From Pelargonium nanum (lineage: Eukaryota > Streptophyta > Magnoliopsida > Geraniales > Geraniaceae): DNA of 21,620 bases. The position numbers and the translations under genes are program-made. Of this stretch, positions 19,314-21,620 are shown in pieces. The stretch covers positions 1 through 21,620 of the forward strand of contig JAYMTF010001730.1 in assembly GCA_036897485.1 (NCBI GenBank). The letters are read 5' to 3'. Each line of letters opens with the position of its first letter. Positions within the stretch are counted from its first letter, which is position 1. The notes below the pieces were generated by a model. That model searched no databases and had not been told where the DNA came from. It saw nothing but the letters and a program-made list of their open reading frames with translations.

Positions 19314-20773
19314 GCGATTGAGTTTTCTCTTTTCTGTCAATGAAGGGTAATCGAATCGGCTTCATTTTCATATGGAGAATCAATGGTTTCAATGCTCTAT
19401 CTGCGGCGGTAGAGATACTTACTTCGAACACAAGATGTGTGTGCAAAGGCCGAGTGTGTTCTCCAAACCTGCAGTTTATTATTGTATTTATCTTCTTGTT
19501 CCTCTAGCACTCGTCACTCCCTACCCTATTTTATTCAGCAACTCACCTAGTCATCAACTAAAAATGTTTGGATTGATAGGGTAAAATAGAGGATACTTTT
19601 CACAAATTTGTCACATCAATAAAAATTGAGGCACAAATCACAAATCTCCAACATATATCTGCAACAATGTTAATCTAAATAAATTCAAAAGATAAAAGGA
19701 AAATTAAATATCTTGAAGATGAAGATGATGATATGATGTTGATAATTGTGAAAGGCAATATAAGTATCAGATAGAACAAGATGCATGCAATTGGGTGAAT
19801 GGAGGGACCAACTTCACGTGAGTATTGCATGAACCAACTACTCTATGATTATGCGTTTTGTCATTTTCATTTTTCATGATTCATCAAATTAATTATATAT
19901 TTTTCATGAAAATGTATATTGTTTTATTGTAATAAATTAAAGACATAATATTATAATTTGAATATATAACGTAAAAAAAAATGATACTATAGTACGTCAA
20001 TATTATTGGAGTTGACAATTTAAGAGGTGACACGGTAACTAAGACATGTTGAGCCAATCAGTTTAGGCGCTTTGAAATCTCTTTTAGGTATTAGGTTCGA
20101 GTATCTTTGCCGACGGTATGAAATGAAATTGCGGTGCTTTGAGTTAAAAAGAGAGAGCTACTCATATTGGGTAACTCAAACTAATTAATAAATAATAAAA
20201 AGGCGTGTACTACATTATTTATAAAAAAGCTATCATGTTATTAAAAAATAAAATTTATAATGAATTGGAACATAGGAATAGGATCATTGCATGTATAATG
20301 CATGTAGGCTGACGTGATGCATTCTCATCCACATAATTCTTTTTTTTTTCTATTATATGGGTCGCACCTCATCCATTTTCAACGCAAAGGCATGTGTGGT
20401 TGTGATTTTGCCACATCATCCTATATACAATATACATGTATGTAGGTACATGCAATAATCATTTGCTTCGGAACATGCATGTACAATGAAGGCAAGCAAA
20501 TTTATGAAATAGTTTTGATTAGAAAAAAAAATCAAATAGTTTGAATAGTATGACAATCAATGATTGAAGGGAGACACTTTTGTTTTTCTATTAGGAACTA
20601 ATGATTAGATCTATCCAATAGCTCAACCCACCTCATACTCCTCCGTCACCTGAGGGCAATAACGTAATATCAGCCAAGAAACCTCAGTAGCTGCCTGGGA
20701 CCGTGAAAACCTGGAGATTGAGACAGTGCAAAAGACAGACTCCAAAAAGCAATGGCCAATACGGAGCCAGACC

Positions 20774-20982
20774 CACGTGACAACACGTGAGCTGCATGGC
20801 TGTTGGAGTGGAAGCGCGTGAGACGGAATGGGAAGTTGAGTTCAAATGATTGTGAGAGAGGGAGGTGTCGGAAAGTGGAGGGACACAGAGGTATGAGAGA
20901 TCACGTGCGTCCGACATGGTGGGCCACGTGAGCTGAGGTTTCTCTTCCACGCACTCCTTATCTTCTCCCCCCTTCCCACGTG
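20774..20982. promoter_or_regulatory. Cluster of five perfect G-boxes (CACGTG)
   Basis: CACGTG occurs at 20774-20779, 20784-20789, 20902-20907, 20935-20940 and 20977-20982. The first two are exactly 10 bp apart, about one helical turn. Four of the five have the ABRE-like form ACGTGA on the plus strand. The surrounding 300 bases are clearly less AT-rich than the flanks. This fits a promoter or enhancer bound by bZIP (ABF/AREB, HY5) or bHLH (PIF) factors. No gene start is visible within the window on either side, so the target is probably beyond 21620 or is unannotated. The open frame across this block starts with GTG and has no family features. Confidence 0.65.
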
Positions 20983-21079
20983 AACTCAAAAATGCATTTT
21001 GTCCGTGCACTGTGTTTCACTAGACGTATCAACTTGCGTTGTATCTTAACACCGGTAATCAAATATAAGTGTTTGTATT

Positions 21080-21130
21080 TGCATATGATTAATTACTCAT
21101 GTTGTGACACGTATAATAAACTAAATATCG
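21080..21130. repeat. Short fragment of the GTTGTGACACG dispersed repeat, copy 3
   Basis: gattaattactcatgttgtgacacg followed by tataataaac matches aattaattagtcgtgttgtgacacgtctgatacac at 6540-6573 with a few changes. It is in the same orientation as the other two copies. Confidence 0.55.
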
Positions 21131-21473
21131 ACTATTATGTATATATTGTAAAACAAATTTAGTTACATGTTAAATAAGTTTATTTTATGGTTCAGAATGT
21201 TAAATATGTTTGTGTAGTATAGTGCAAATACAATTATTTTTACTAGTTCAACTATACGACATGAGTATTTCTCTTTATTGAAACCCGAACTCAAAATCTC
21301 AAAGAAAATTAAAAGTGTTTAACCTGTTTTATACAATCTATTTTGAAATTGATTAAAATTTGATAATTATTTTGAAATTGATTGACCATCAAGTGAGAAA
21401 AGTGAGATAGGTTGGGTGGGGCCCTGGTTTGATGAGGAAATGAAGTTTATCTGTAGATTTTAGGTAAAAAACT

Positions 21474-21620
21474 CAATTTAGTCCCTGAACTTTGGTGTTT
21501 TGACTCAATTTGGTCCCTAAATATTTTTTAACCAAAAATAGTCCTTGAACTTTGGTATTTTGACCCAATTTGATCCCTGAACTTTGTTTTGACCCAAAAT
21601 GGTCCTTGAACTTTCAAATA
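21474..21620. repeat. Array of about five 30-bp repeats of tttagtccctgaactttgg type, cut by the window end
   Basis: Units share (t/a)gtcc(c/t)tgaactttgg followed by t(g/a)ttttgac(t/c)caa. They start near 21478, 21509, 21540, 21570 and 21600, a spacing of about 30-31 bp. The unit is a familiar type of degenerate repeat in dicot intergenic DNA, often found at the ends of transposon-derived insertions. The array continues past the right edge, so its size and the element it belongs to are unknown. Confidence 0.8.

Larger units (their letters stand above)
16959..20770. other. Long gene-free intergenic stretch
   Basis: No convincing gene is seen across 3.8 kb. The first few hundred bases may be 3' UTR or spliced untranslated exons of the DUF1639 gene. 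The rest holds short duplications and a foldback listed separately. A 70-codon open frame at 19372-19584 begins MENQWFQCSICGGRD with one CxxC pair, but it lacks any recognisable domain and turns hydrophobic. A stretch near 20040-20110 contains aggttcgagt, a B-box-like word, and could be a SINE relic, but its A-box is poor. Confidence 0.5.

Noticed and set aside
19372..19584. Small protein starting MENQWFQCSICGGRD
   Set aside because: The single CxxC pair is not completed to a zinc-binding set, the rest is hydrophobic without a family match, and nothing nearby supports a promoter. It may be a fragment of an old gene, but I cannot support that.
20030..20130. SINE or tRNA-like sequence around aggttcgagt
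   Set aside because: The B-box-like word is present, but a convincing A-box, cloverleaf and A-rich tail are not. It is too weak to annotate as a separate element.
20684..21010. Open frame of 108 codons on the minus strand over the G-box cluster
   Set aside because: It begins with GTG rather than ATG and shows no family features. The reduced AT content of the promoter-like island explains the lack of stops.
1..21620. CRISPR arrays, bacterial operons, integrated virus genes or tRNA/rRNA genes
   Set aside because: None were found. The repeats seen are plant-type duplications and transposon remnants, and no polymerase, integrase, capsid or structural RNA signature is visible.

Overview
This is a nuclear window from a flowering plant. 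The genes are split by short GT-AG introns, the intergenic DNA is AT-rich and full of repeats, and every recognisable product belongs to a land-plant family. Residue-level resemblance, recalled rather than searched, points to a eudicot and probably a woody rosid such as a member of the Rosaceae.

Layout, left to right. (1) 610-2733, minus strand: a two-exon O-fucosyltransferase family gene (481 aa, membrane anchored, Golgi type); its single intron carries an internal duplication. (2) 4230-6095, minus strand: a three-exon MYB-related repressor of the KUA1/MYBH (MYBS3) type (335 aa) with a CCHC zinc knuckle, an R/KLFGV motif, a SHAQKYF MYB repeat and an LxLxL motif. (3) 6174-9299: about 3 kb of promoter and intergenic DNA with a dispersed repeat, two matched G-boxes and several small tandem duplications. 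(4) 9300-14355, minus strand: nine exons matching nearly the whole length of the RING/ELYS-type E3 ligase HOS1. The reading frame is broken in at least two places beyond doubt and probably in four, so the locus reads as a pseudogene, or a copy with consensus errors. Its first intron holds a threefold repeat with 265-294 bp spacing. (5) 14356-15927: a divergent intergenic region with a dispersed repeat and a clear inverted-repeat MITE. (6) 15928 to about 16741 (or 16958), plus strand: a DUF1639 family gene of unknown function. (7) 16959-21620: about 4.7 kb without a convincing gene, but with a foldback repeat, perfect short tandem duplications, a cluster of five perfect CACGTG boxes in 209 bp (20774-20982) that looks like the control region of a gene outside the window, and at the right edge a run of short repeats of a type common in plant intergenic DNA.

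The genes do not form a pathway: one acts in glycosylation, one in transcriptional repression, one in ubiquitination and nuclear-pore/cold/flowering control, and one is unknown. No previously undescribed multi-gene system was seen. The most notable signal is the broken but otherwise well-preserved HOS1 copy.
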